Shown piece after piece: positions 15,559 to 23,353 of a stretch of DNA of 64,000 bases (the stretch's first letter is position 1; each line of letters opens with the position of its first letter). This DNA is from Candidatus Pelagibacter communis (GTDB taxonomy: Bacteria; Pseudomonadota; Alphaproteobacteria; Pelagibacterales; Pelagibacteraceae): the NCBI RefSeq assembly GCF_001180105.1, contig NZ_CVSO01000002.1:159040-223039 (forward strand), in the 5' to 3' direction. Under the pieces are notes generated by a model. The model was not told the DNA's origin. It ran no database searches and saw only the letters and a program-made list of their open reading frames with translations. The position numbers and the translations under genes are program-made.

Positions 15559-16112
15559 TATTTAAACCATTTAATACTACATCCCATACTAGGATATTGT
15601 TCTTTTGGACCTTGTTGAGTTTTGGCAATTAGCTTCATTGATTTAAGCAACTCACTGTCACCAGAACCGACAGGCTTTAAATTATTTAATTCTCTTATTC
15701 TTCCTCTGTAATTTAGTTTTAGGTCTTTATTATATCCAAAGAAGTCTGGTGTACACACGGCATCATATTTTTTTGCAATTTCTTGCGTTTCATCAATTAA
15801 ATAAGGAAATGAAAAATTATATCTATCAGAAAACTTTTTCATATTTTCAAAAGAGTCTTCAGGATAGTTTTTGGTATCATTTGACATTATCGCAACTGAG
15901 TTAATGCCATCTTTTTTAAGTTTTGCACAATCATCTGCAAGTTCTCTTATTATAGCTTTTACGTATGGACAATGATTGCAAATAAACATTATCAGAGTAC
16001 CATTATCGCCTTTGACATCATTCAATGTTAATAACTCCCCATTAATTGATTTAAGCTTGAAATCTATTGCATTAAGACCGAAATCACATATTGGAGTTTT
16101 TAAAAGTGCCAT
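15558..16112 (-). CDS. Thioredoxin-family redoxin (AhpC/TSA-like)
   Basis: A 184-residue thioredoxin-fold protein. The active-site-like segment MFICNHCPYVKAI (Cys-Asn-His-Cys at about 44-47) and the cis-proline region AVCTPDFFGYNKD match the widespread redoxin group with the CNHCPYV motif. No signal peptide is visible, so it is probably cytoplasmic. It may reduce peroxides or protein disulfides; the physiological partner is unknown. It is one base overlapped with the downstream glycosyltransferase and divergent from a carbonic anhydrase-like gene 17 bases away. Confidence 0.85.
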   Translation of the reverse strand: MALLKTPICDFGLNAIDFKLKSINGELLTLNDVKGDNGTLIMFICNHCPYVKAIIRELADDCAKLKKDGINSVAIMSNDTKNYPEDSFENMKKFSDRYNFSFPYLIDETQEIAKKYDAVCTPDFFGYNKDLKLNYRGRIRELNNLKPVGSGDSELLKSMKLIAKTQQGPKEQYPSMGCSIKWFK

Positions 16113-16129
16113 GTTAGAATATATAAATT

Positions 16130-16642
16130 ATGTTTTACGATTTGGAAAATAAAAAACCAAAAAACTCTGGCGAAAATTGGGTAGCTCCTAATGCTGTTAT
16201 TATTGGAGATGTAACTTTAGACAAGAATACAAGTGTTTGGTTTAATGCAACCTTAAGAGGTGACATTGAAAATATTCATATAGGTGAGGGCTCAAACGTT
16301 CAGGATGGTTGTGTGTTACATACTGATCCAGGTTGTCCTTTGAAAGTCGGAAAAGATGTAACCATTGGACATTTAGTAATGCTTCATGGATGCACAATCG
16401 GTGACAATAGTTTAATCGGAATTGGTGCAGTGATCCTTAACAAAGCAAAGATAGGAAAAAATTGTATTATAGGTGCGAAGGCTCTGATAACAGAAAATAA
16501 AGAAATACCTGATAACTCTTTAGTTGTTGGATCGCCAGGAAAAATTATTAGACAAGTAACAGAAGAAGAAAAAAAAGCAGTGTTTGAAAACACAAAACAT
16601 TATCAAGATAATTGGAAAAAATATTCTAAATCAATTTTTTAA
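16130..16642 (+). CDS. Gamma-carbonic anhydrase family protein
   Basis: A 170-residue left-handed beta-helix protein with hexapeptide repeats. It carries NAVIIGDVTLDKNTSVWFNATLRGD, then GCVLHTDPGCP and IGHLVMLHGCTIGDNSLIGIGA, which hold the three metal-ligand histidines of the family (one in VLHTD, two in GHLVMLHG). Relatives include YrdA, PaaY and CaiE, and activity as carbonic anhydrase is not guaranteed. A C-terminal helix follows the repeats, as in the family. It is convergent with the PNPOx-like gene with a four-base overlap. Confidence 0.88.
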   Translation: MFYDLENKKPKNSGENWVAPNAVIIGDVTLDKNTSVWFNATLRGDIENIHIGEGSNVQDGCVLHTDPGCPLKVGKDVTIGHLVMLHGCTIGDNSLIGIGAVILNKAKIGKNCIIGAKALITENKEIPDNSLVVGSPGKIIRQVTEEEKKAVFENTKHYQDNWKKYSKSIF

Positions 16643-17238
16643 GGAACTAACCAAGTATCTTTTTTACTTTCCAAATCAAACTTTGCTCTTCGATGACCTT
16701 TAGCAGCAAGATATAACCACTCAATAGATTTTATTTTACACTGAATGACAGTGAAGTTTTTATAACCTTCTTCACTTTGCTCCTTTGTATAATCAAAATT
16801 ATCTAATTCAGGTTTTAATCCAGATGTTGGAGCATCAGACTCTGTTCCTGGACCATTATCAACCAAATAACATTTACGGCTTATATGTTGAGTTTTTTCC
16901 CAAGAATTCTTTGTAATGTCGTTTTTATGATTAATAATACAGTTTACTTTAAGTCGAACCTGAATTTTTTCATCCTTATCATAAAATAAAAGAGCAGCGT
17001 TGGGATTATTTTTAAGTAATTCTATTTTATCTGATCTAATATCACTGTGAAATTGAACTAAGTTGTTTTGTTGATCTGATTTTCTTAAAACAACAATTCT
17101 TCCATCAATATCGTTATTATGACCACATATAAAAGTAGGAATTCTAAATTGAGAACTTCTATTCGTCACTGCATCATCTAGCATTGACCAGATTTTTTTC
17201 TTAATTTCTGTGAAGTCTTCATAGTACGCTGGCTGCAT
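16639..17238 (-). CDS. Pyridoxamine 5'-phosphate oxidase-like flavoprotein
   Basis: A 199-residue split-barrel flavoprotein. The segments DGRIVVLRKSDQQNNLVQFHSDIRSDKIELL and NPNAALLFYDKDEKIQVRLK correspond to the FMN-binding core of the PNPOx-like family. The C-terminal part IKSIEWLYLAAKGHRRAKF resembles the PdxH dimerisation end. Compared with PdxH (about 218 residues) some substrate residues are not evident, so it could be a general FMN- or F420-type oxidoreductase rather than the vitamin B6 enzyme. It is followed upstream on the same strand by a beta-hydroxyacid dehydrogenase gene with a four-base gap. Confidence 0.78.
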   Translation of the reverse strand: MQPAYYEDFTEIKKKIWSMLDDAVTNRSSQFRIPTFICGHNNDIDGRIVVLRKSDQQNNLVQFHSDIRSDKIELLKNNPNAALLFYDKDEKIQVRLKVNCIINHKNDITKNSWEKTQHISRKCYLVDNGPGTESDAPTSGLKPELDNFDYTKEQSEEGYKNFTVIQCKIKSIEWLYLAAKGHRRAKFDLESKKDTWLVP

Positions 17239-17242
17239 ACTT

Positions 17243-18112
17243 TTACTTTCTAAATCTTTTTATTAAGCTTGAAGTATCCCATCTTTTGCCACCCATGTCT
17301 TGAACTTCAGCATAATACTTATCAATTATTTCTGTGATCGGTAATAGCGATCCATTATTCTTTGCCTCTTCCATTGCAATTTTAAGATCTTTTCTCATCC
17401 AATCTACAGCAAATCCAAAATCAAATTTATCTTCTAACATTGTTTTATATCGGTTCTCCATTTGCCAAGATTGTGCAGCACCTTTTGAAATAACTTCAAT
17501 GACATCTTCCATGTTTAATCCTGCTTTTTGACCAAAGTTAATTGCTTCTGATAATCCTTGCACTAAACCTGCAATACAAATTTGATTAACCATCTTTGCT
17601 AATTGACCTGAACCTGATTTACCTAACAACTTTACTTTTTTGCTATAACAATCAATTTTATCTAATGCTTTATCAAAATCATCTTGATCTCCACCAACCA
17701 TTACAGTTAAAGCACCGTTCTCGGCACCTGCTTGACCACCAGATACGGGCGCATCTAAAAAACCAAAACCATTTTTCTTTGCGTAAGAATAAATTTCTCT
17801 TGCTATTGTTGCTGAAGCAGTTGTGTTATCGATGTACACTGCTCCTTTTTTAATTGATTTGAATATTCCATTATCTCCAAATGTAACTTCTCTTAAATCA
17901 TTATCGTTTCCTACACATGTAAAAACATAATCAGCGTCTTTTGCAGCATCTTTAGGTGTGTCAGCTTTTTTTCCTTTGAAATCTTTTAGCCATTTATCAG
18001 CTTTAGATCCTGTTCTATTATAAACAGTTACATTGTGCCCACCTTTTGATATATAACCAGCCATGGGATATCCCATTACACCAAGACCAATGAAAGCAAC
18101 GTTACAAGACAT
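17243..18112 (-). CDS. NAD(P)-dependent beta-hydroxyacid dehydrogenase (GarR/MmsB type)
   Basis: A 289-residue enzyme of the 3-hydroxyisobutyrate / tartronate semialdehyde reductase family. The N-terminal Rossmann motif is GLGVMGYPMAGYI, the substrate-binding loop DAPVSGGQAGAENGALTVMVGG, and the catalytic lysine lies in GQLAKMVNQICIAG. Length is typical. The substrate could be 3-hydroxyisobutyrate, tartronate semialdehyde or succinic semialdehyde; motifs do not decide. It is divergent from an MFS carrier only six bases away, so the promoters must overlap the coding starts. Confidence 0.87.
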   Translation of the reverse strand: MSCNVAFIGLGVMGYPMAGYISKGGHNVTVYNRTGSKADKWLKDFKGKKADTPKDAAKDADYVFTCVGNDNDLREVTFGDNGIFKSIKKGAVYIDNTTASATIAREIYSYAKKNGFGFLDAPVSGGQAGAENGALTVMVGGDQDDFDKALDKIDCYSKKVKLLGKSGSGQLAKMVNQICIAGLVQGLSEAINFGQKAGLNMEDVIEVISKGAAQSWQMENRYKTMLEDKFDFGFAVDWMRKDLKIAMEEAKNNGSLLPITEIIDKYYAEVQDMGGKRWDTSSLIKRFRK

Positions 18113-18118
18113 AATTTA

Positions 18119-19321
18119 ATGTTAAAAAATTTAAGTATTAAAGTAATTATATTTGGTTTTATATTTACATTTTTTTCAAGCTTTGGACAGAGTTTTTTTT
18201 TAGGATTGTTCAATGAAAGTATAAGAAATGAATTAAATATTACTCATGGACAATTTGGCTCAATTTATGCATCAGCAACTTTATTAAGTAGTATAATTTT
18301 AATTTGGGTTGGAAAGAAAATTGATGACTTTGATGTCTTAAAATTTTCTTTTTTTGTTATATCATTACTTGCAATTTCAACATTTACTTTCTCAAAGATT
18401 AATTCAGTAGCATTTCTTTTTGTTGCAATATTGTTAATGAGATTTTCTGGTCAAGGAATGATGTCTCACACTGCCTCTACAACAATATCTAGATACTTTA
18501 CTAACACTCGGGGTAAAGCACTAAGTACTGGATGGTTTGGTTTATCTACTGCAGAATTTTTAATGCCAGTTACAATAATTTATGCTCTTACAATAATGGA
18601 TTGGAGAAATATATGGATCATTATTTCAGTCGCCATAATTTTATTTCTTCCTTTAGTATCTTACTTTTTGGTTAAAGAGGTTAAACTTTCATCGAGAGAG
18701 GATGATAATGAAGTTATTAAACAAAATATAAAACAATGGAAAAGATCTGAAGTTATTAAAGATTATAGATTTATTATTATCGCTTTAAATATGTTAGCGA
18801 TGCCCTGGATAGCAACAGGAATATTTGTCTATCAATCATTTATTTTGTCTGCAAAAAACTGGGGTGAATATACTATCGCTCAATCATTTATGGTTTATTC
18901 AATTGCATCTGTTTTAACTTTATTCGTAGCTGGATATTTGATTGATAAATTTACAAGTCGAAAACTACTTATATATATGAATATCCCTTTTTTGATTTCT
19001 TTATTTATTTTAATTTACTTTCAATCACCAGTTTCCTCATTTTTCTTTCTTGGATTAATAGGGGTATCAAATGGTTTTGCAAACGTTTTAGGTTCATCAA
19101 CATGGGCTGAATTGTATGGAGTTAAATTTATAGGATCTATCAAAGCACTAACCACTGCATTAATGGTATTTTCAACAGCATTTGGAACTGCTTTATTTGG
19201 ATTATTGATAGACTTTGATTTTACGATAGAGCAGATATCTATGATTTCTGGAGGCTATATTTTAATTTCTTTAATATTGCTGTTTTTAATTAAGGACAAA
19301 CTTAATCCAACGATTTTGTAA
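18119..19321 (+). CDS. MFS transporter
   Basis: A 400-residue integral membrane protein with about twelve hydrophobic segments and the major-facilitator A-like motif between segments 2 and 3 (VGKKIDDFD), repeated after segment 8 (AGYLIDKFTSRKLL). It resembles the oxalate/monocarboxylate branch (OFA-like), but the substrate is not determinable from sequence. It shares its start region with a divergent hydroxyacid dehydrogenase, which suggests, weakly, a carboxylate substrate. Confidence 0.85.
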   Translation: MLKNLSIKVIIFGFIFTFFSSFGQSFFLGLFNESIRNELNITHGQFGSIYASATLLSSIILIWVGKKIDDFDVLKFSFFVISLLAISTFTFSKINSVAFLFVAILLMRFSGQGMMSHTASTTISRYFTNTRGKALSTGWFGLSTAEFLMPVTIIYALTIMDWRNIWIIISVAIILFLPLVSYFLVKEVKLSSREDDNEVIKQNIKQWKRSEVIKDYRFIIIALNMLAMPWIATGIFVYQSFILSAKNWGEYTIAQSFMVYSIASVLTLFVAGYLIDKFTSRKLLIYMNIPFLISLFILIYFQSPVSSFFFLGLIGVSNGFANVLGSSTWAELYGVKFIGSIKALTTALMVFSTAFGTALFGLLIDFDFTIEQISMISGGYILISLILLFLIKDKLNPTIL

Positions 19322-19328
19322 AAACACC

Positions 19329-19360
19329 TTGATTTTGTAGACTTGAGAGTATAAATACTC
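19329..19360 (+). promoter_or_regulatory. Probable rpoZ promoter with overlapping inverted repeat
   Basis: TTGATT (19329-19334) is followed after 17 bases by TAAATA (19352-19357). The -10 lies inside the inverted repeat GAGTATAAATACTC (19347-19360; arms of six bases around AA). A start 7 bases after the -10 would fall on or next to the rpoZ ATG at 19364, giving an essentially leaderless mRNA. The call is by eye. Confidence 0.4.
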
Positions 19361-19363
19361 CGC

Positions 19364-19885
19364 ATGGCAAGAGTGACTGTAGAAGATTGTATCGATAAAG
19401 TAGACAGCCCTTATGAATTAGTTTTAGTTGCAAAGGAAAGAGCTACTCAATTAAATTCTGGAATTGAACCGAGTGTAGAAAAAGATAACGATAAAAATAC
19501 CGTTATTGCACTAAGAGAAATTGCTAATGAAAATATTAAAACGAGTGAATTAACAGATAGCGCTGTTTACAAACTTAGAAAACATATCGAACAAGTAGAT
19601 GATTTAAGCGAAGAAGATGAAGATATCGGAGATGATTTTGAAAATTTATACAAAGGTGAAATCTCAAAAAGTGGAGCTCCAATTTTACCATCTAAAAGAG
19701 CAAGAAAAGTACCTGAAAAAATTCAAGTTTCAAAAGAAGATTTAGCTGAATTACAAAATGCTGATGCACCTCAATCAAATGATGCTCCAGCAGAAGAGGG
19801 TGGAGAAGAAGAAAGTAACGAAGTTTCTTTAGATGAAATAGCTGAAAACGATCAGCAAGATGCTGATAACTCAGAAAATTCATAA
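19364..19885 (+). CDS. rpoZ: RNA polymerase omega subunit with long acidic tail
   Basis: A 173-residue protein. The first about 75 residues are Rpo[14 protein letters not shown], then [17 protein letters not shown], then [11 protein letters not shown]. Omega chaperones assembly of the beta' subunit. Omega in related alphaproteobacteria is usually about 120-130 residues; here a further low-complexity extension rich in Glu, Asp, Ala and Ser (about 130-173, net strongly negative) is present. It lies alone upstream of cmk. No Shine-Dalgarno sequence is seen in front of the ATG. Confidence 0.92.
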   Translation: MARVTVEDCIDKVDSPYELVLVAKERATQLNSGIEPSVEKDNDKNTVIALREIANENIKTSELTDSAVYKLRKHIEQVDDLSEEDEDIGDDFENLYKGEISKSGAPILPSKRARKVPEKIQVSKEDLAELQNADAPQSNDAPAEEGGEEESNEVSLDEIAENDQQDADNSENS

Positions 19886-19938
19886 CAATAATATTTCAAT
19901 AATAATCAAAATAAGTTATTTAATTAAACATTGTTTTA

Positions 19939-20580
19939 ATGAATAAGTCTTTAAGAATTGCATGTGATGGAGAAGCTGCTAGTGGTAAAAGCACAGGTGC
20001 AAAATTAATTTCAAAAAAATATAAACTTTTTCTTATAAATTCTGGATTATTATATAGATATGCAAGCAAAATTATCATTAAGCATAAGCCAAAAAAAATA
20101 GTTCCTTTTTTAAAAAAGAAATTTAAAAATCTCTCATATAATAAAATAAAAAAGCAATCTTTACATTCACAGGAAATTAGTAACCATGTTGGTTATTTAG
20201 CTAAAAATAAAGGTGTTAGAGAAATAATGAAAATATTTCAAAAAAAAATTATCAAAAAAAATAAAAGAATATGTGTTGAAGGTAGAGACATTGCTAGCAG
20301 TATATTGAAAAAAAATCCCCGTTATGACTTAGCTTTTTACTTTACTTGTAATTTAAATGAAGCCTCCATTAGAAGATGGAAAGATTTAAAGAAGAAAGTT
20401 CCTCTCAAAGAGGTTAAAAAAAGCTTAATTATAAGAACTAGACTCGATAAAAAAAGAAAACATTCACCACTAAAAAAAATGAGAGATGCTATTTTAATCA
20501 GAACAGACAAACTAAATAAAAAAAAAGTGTTACTTAAAATGTCTCAGGAGATAGAAAAAATTAGTTACAAAACTCTTTAA
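19939..20580 (+). CDS. cmk: Cytidylate kinase
   Basis: A 213-residue P-loop kinase of the Cmk family. The Walker A loop GEAASGKST is at about residues 11-19, the segment INSGLLYRYAS matches the substrate lid region that in other Cmk proteins reads DTGAMYRA, and VEGRDIASSIL corresponds to the DGRDxGT motif. It phosphorylates CMP and dCMP. The sequence is lysine-rich and diverged from the textbook Cmk, but segments are in order. Its last 20 bases overlap the convergent CoA transferase gene. Confidence 0.88.
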   Translation: MNKSLRIACDGEAASGKSTGAKLISKKYKLFLINSGLLYRYASKIIIKHKPKKIVPFLKKKFKNLSYNKIKKQSLHSQEISNHVGYLAKNKGVREIMKIFQKKIIKKNKRICVEGRDIASSILKKNPRYDLAFYFTCNLNEASIRRWKDLKKKVPLKEVKKSLIIRTRLDKKRKHSPLKKMRDAILIRTDKLNKKKVLLKMSQEIEKISYKTL

Positions 20581-21706
20581 TAATTTTTTCTCTATGTTCA
20601 TCTAAATCTGGAATATCGCCTCTTTTTTCCTCATCTTTATAGTTTGATATTTTTATTGGGTTGCCGGCGGTTTTAAATTCACCAATTTTTTTATGATATG
20701 AATTTACAATCATATTTCTTGCTTTGATTTGAGGATTTTCAACAGCTTGTTTTATATTAAAGATTGGACCACAAGGAATTTTTTCTTTTTCCATTAATGA
20801 GATCCAATCGTTTGTATTTCTAGATAAAAGTTCTTTTTCTAAAATTTTTTTAAGTTCATCCATATTTTGAGCTCTAGATGAATTTGTTTTAAATTTTTCA
20901 TCTTGTACAATATTATCGATGTTCAAAACTTGGCAGAGTTTTTCAAAAAGTTTGTCGTTACCTGCGGCTATTATAATATGACTATCTTTTGTTTTAAAAG
21001 CTTCAAAAGGTGCTATTGATGGATGACGGGACCCCATTGGTTTAGGTATTTCATTCTTTGACAAGTATCTTGCAATCGCATTTTCTAAAATTGCAATTTG
21101 GCAATCAAGCATCGAAACATCTATATAAGTTCCTTTACCAGTTTTCTTTCTGTCATATAGTGCTGCATTAACACCTATCGCTGTAAACAAACCAGCAGTA
21201 ATATCGCCAATTGATGTTCCAACTCTTGTAGGTTCAGAATTTGGTTGACCTGTTACACTCATTAATCCACCCATTCCTTGAACAACCATATCATACGCAG
21301 GTAATTCTCTTAAAGGACCTGTTTGACCAAATCCTGATGCAGAAGCATAGATTAACTTCGGATACTTTTTACATAAATCCTTCCAACCAAATCCCCATTT
21401 CTCCAACGTTCCAGGTTTAAAATTTTCAACTAACACATCTGCTTTTCTAAGTATTTGTTCAAAAATTTTTTTGTCTTCTGAATTTTTTAAATTTAGAGCT
21501 ATACTTTCTTTTCCTCTATTAAGGGACATAAAGTATGCAGACTGATCATCAATAAAAGGTCCAAATTTTCTAGAGTCATCTCCAATTTCAGGCGCTTCAA
21601 CTTTAATCACTCTAGCTCCGAGATCTGACAATATCATAGTACAATAAGGACCAACCAGCACTCTAGTTAGGTCTAAAACTAATATATCTTTTAAGGGTCC
21701 ATTCAT
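20561..21706 (-). CDS. CaiB/BaiF family CoA transferase
   Basis: A 381-residue family III CoA transferase. It begins PLKDILVLDLTRVLVGPYCTMILSDLGARVIKVE, has the catalytic aspartate region in DVSMLDCQIAILENAIARYL, and shows the usual RGKESIALNLKN and VENFKPGTLEKWGFG segments. The ATG at 21706 is preferred to a TTG four codons upstream. These enzymes move CoA between carboxylic acids; substrates here are unknown. It is divergent from a TRAP importer for a probable organic acid, so it may activate the imported compound (inference). Confidence 0.87.
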   Translation of the reverse strand: MNGPLKDILVLDLTRVLVGPYCTMILSDLGARVIKVEAPEIGDDSRKFGPFIDDQSAYFMSLNRGKESIALNLKNSEDKKIFEQILRKADVLVENFKPGTLEKWGFGWKDLCKKYPKLIYASASGFGQTGPLRELPAYDMVVQGMGGLMSVTGQPNSEPTRVGTSIGDITAGLFTAIGVNAALYDRKKTGKGTYIDVSMLDCQIAILENAIARYLSKNEIPKPMGSRHPSIAPFEAFKTKDSHIIIAAGNDKLFEKLCQVLNIDNIVQDEKFKTNSSRAQNMDELKKILEKELLSRNTNDWISLMEKEKIPCGPIFNIKQAVENPQIKARNMIVNSYHKKIGEFKTAGNPIKISNYKDEEKRGDIPDLDEHREKIIKEFCN

Positions 21707-21735
21707 AATTAGCGTCAATTGTATTTTAAAGCATA

Positions 21736-21764
21736 TTGACTCTTATCAAGAAGTTACATTTAAT
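21736..21764 (+). promoter_or_regulatory. Possible sigma-70 promoter of the TRAP operon
   Basis: TTGACT (21736-21741) and TTTAAT (21759-21764) are 17 bases apart, 34 bases before the binding-protein ATG. A GAGAGG Shine-Dalgarno sequence lies at about 21785-21790. The -10 is weak and the call is tentative. Confidence 0.35.
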
Positions 21765-21797
21765 ACATCAATAAAATAATAATAGAGAGGAATAATA

Positions 21798-22808
21798 ATG
21801 TTTAAAAAAATATCTTTATATTTTCTTTCATTAGTTTTCGTAACTACAACTATTGGATCAGCTTTTGCAGTAACTTTAAAAGCTAGTCACCAATGGCCAG
21901 GTACGCCAAGAGCCGATGGATCTTACGACGTAAGACATGAAATGGTTCAAATTATTGCTGATGAAATGAAAAAAGCAAACGTGGGAGTAGACGTAAGAGT
22001 TTATCCTGCAAAATCACTTTACAAACCAAAAGAGCAATGGAAGCCGATGACAACTGGACAGTTAGATATTTCAGCTTTCCCATTAGCATATGCTGCTAAG
22101 TTTCACCCAGAGTTTGATATTACTTTGATGCCTGGAATGGTAAAAAACCATAAACACGCTTTAAGAGTAAACAAATCTCCGATGATGGATGAAATTAGAA
22201 AAATTATGGATGATGCTGGAGTAATAGTATTATCTGATGCATGGTTAGCAGGTGGATTTGCTTCAAAAACTAAATGTATTAGAAACCCATCAGACGCTCA
22301 AGGACAAGTTATGAGAGCAGCTGGAAAAGCATTTAACCAAATGTTAGCAGCAGCTGGTGCTGGTATTCAAAAAATGCCATCATCTGAAATTTATACTGGT
22401 CTTCAGACTGGAGTATTAACTGGTGCAAATACAAGTTCAGGAAGTTTTGTAAGTTACAAAATTTATGAACAAGTAAAATGTGCAACACCTCCAGGAAAAT
22501 TTGGTTTATGGTTTATGTATGAGCCAATTTTGATGTCTAAGAAGAACTTCAACGCTTTAAATGAAAAACAACAAAAAGCTTTGATGAAAGCTGGAAAAAA
22601 AGCTGAGAAGTATATGACTAAACAAGCAGCAGGCTTAGATAAGACTTTTGAAAAAGCTTACAAAGCAGCTGGTGTTGAATTAGCGTATATGGATCAAGAT
22701 GATTTCAACGCATGGTTAGAAATAGCTAAGAAATCTTCTTACAAAAATTTTGCAGATAAAGTACCAGGCGGTCAAAAACTGATCGATATGGCTTTAGCTG
22801 TTAAGTAA
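21798..22808 (+). CDS. dctP: TRAP transporter substrate-binding protein (DctP type)
   Basis: A 336-residue periplasmic solute receptor. A signal peptide of about 24 residues ends after GSAFA, and the mature protein begins VTLKASHQWPGTPRADGSYD. The receptor motif region QVMRAAGKAFNQMLAAAGAGIQKMPSSEIYTGLQTGVLTGANT matches DctP proteins, which bind organic acids through an arginine around residue 170-180. The exact ligand is unknown. Codon usage is richer in GC than the flanking sugar genes, consistent with high expression. A terminator-like hairpin separates it from the membrane subunit genes. Confidence 0.92.
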   Translation: MFKKISLYFLSLVFVTTTIGSAFAVTLKASHQWPGTPRADGSYDVRHEMVQIIADEMKKANVGVDVRVYPAKSLYKPKEQWKPMTTGQLDISAFPLAYAAKFHPEFDITLMPGMVKNHKHALRVNKSPMMDEIRKIMDDAGVIVLSDAWLAGGFASKTKCIRNPSDAQGQVMRAAGKAFNQMLAAAGAGIQKMPSSEIYTGLQTGVLTGANTSSGSFVSYKIYEQVKCATPPGKFGLWFMYEPILMSKKNFNALNEKQQKALMKAGKKAEKYMTKQAAGLDKTFEKAYKAAGVELAYMDQDDFNAWLEIAKKSSYKNFADKVPGGQKLIDMALAVK

Positions 22809-22822
22809 AATAATATATAAAG

Positions 22823-22858
22823 AACCCCTATTTATGAAAATAAGTAGGGGTTTTTTTT
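22823..22858 (+). terminator. Intra-operon terminator hairpin after dctP, overlapping the dctQ ribosome-binding site
   Basis: AACCCCTATTTA (22823-22834) pairs with TAAGTAGGGGTT (22841-22852) through 12 pairs with one G-U, around a six-base loop, and a T run continues to 22858. This is a textbook intrinsic terminator. The dctQ ATG starts at 22859 and its only Shine-Dalgarno candidate, AGGGG at 22846-22850, lies in the 3' arm. Read-through transcripts would therefore have the site paired. Confidence 0.85.
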
Positions 22859-23353
22859 ATGAAATCAAAATACCTCAAATTTTGTGATATTGTCTCGAAA
22901 GCTTGCGGAGCTTTTGCAGTTATATCTCTAGCATTTGCAATATTAATAATAGTTGAACTAGTATTTGAAAGATATTTTTTCCAAAGAGCAATAACTTGGC
23001 AAAATGAATTAGTGACTATGCTTCTCGTAGCATCTACATTTATAGGAAGCGCATACGTTTTAAGTGAAAAGGCCCATGTAAGCATGGAATGGGTCTATGA
23101 TTTTTTATCTAAAAAAAATATTATTAGATTAAAAATATTTACATCTCTTTTAAGTTTATTATTTTTTATTTTATTGTTCTATTTTGGTTATTTGATAACC
23201 GCAGAAGCATTTATCAAAAATTACACCACTGGAAGCATATGGGATCCACCACTCTGGATACCTTACTCATCAATGTTAATTGGGGCAACTTTAATGATAC
23301 TCCAATACATTGCCGAAATAATTAAGTTGTTAGACGAAAGGGATTTAGATTAA
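22859..23353 (+). CDS. dctQ: TRAP transporter small permease (DctQ type)
   Basis: A 164-residue membrane protein with four hydrophobic segments. It contains VFERYFFQRAITWQNELVTMLL and AFIGSAYVLSEKAHVSMEWVYD-like segments typical of DctQ. It connects the large permease subunit in sodium-driven organic acid uptake. The ATG directly follows the T run of the preceding terminator hairpin. It overlaps dctM by one base. Confidence 0.9.
   Translation: MKSKYLKFCDIVSKACGAFAVISLAFAILIIVELVFERYFFQRAITWQNELVTMLLVASTFIGSAYVLSEKAHVSMEWVYDFLSKKNIIRLKIFTSLLSLLFFILLFYFGYLITAEAFIKNYTTGSIWDPPLWIPYSSMLIGATLMILQYIAEIIKLLDERDLD

Noticed and set aside
20561..20580. The cmk and CoA transferase genes overlap by 20 bases at their 3' ends.
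   Set aside because: Convergent overlaps of this size are common in compact genomes, and both reading frames end at normal family length. No antisense regulation can be claimed from the overlap alone.
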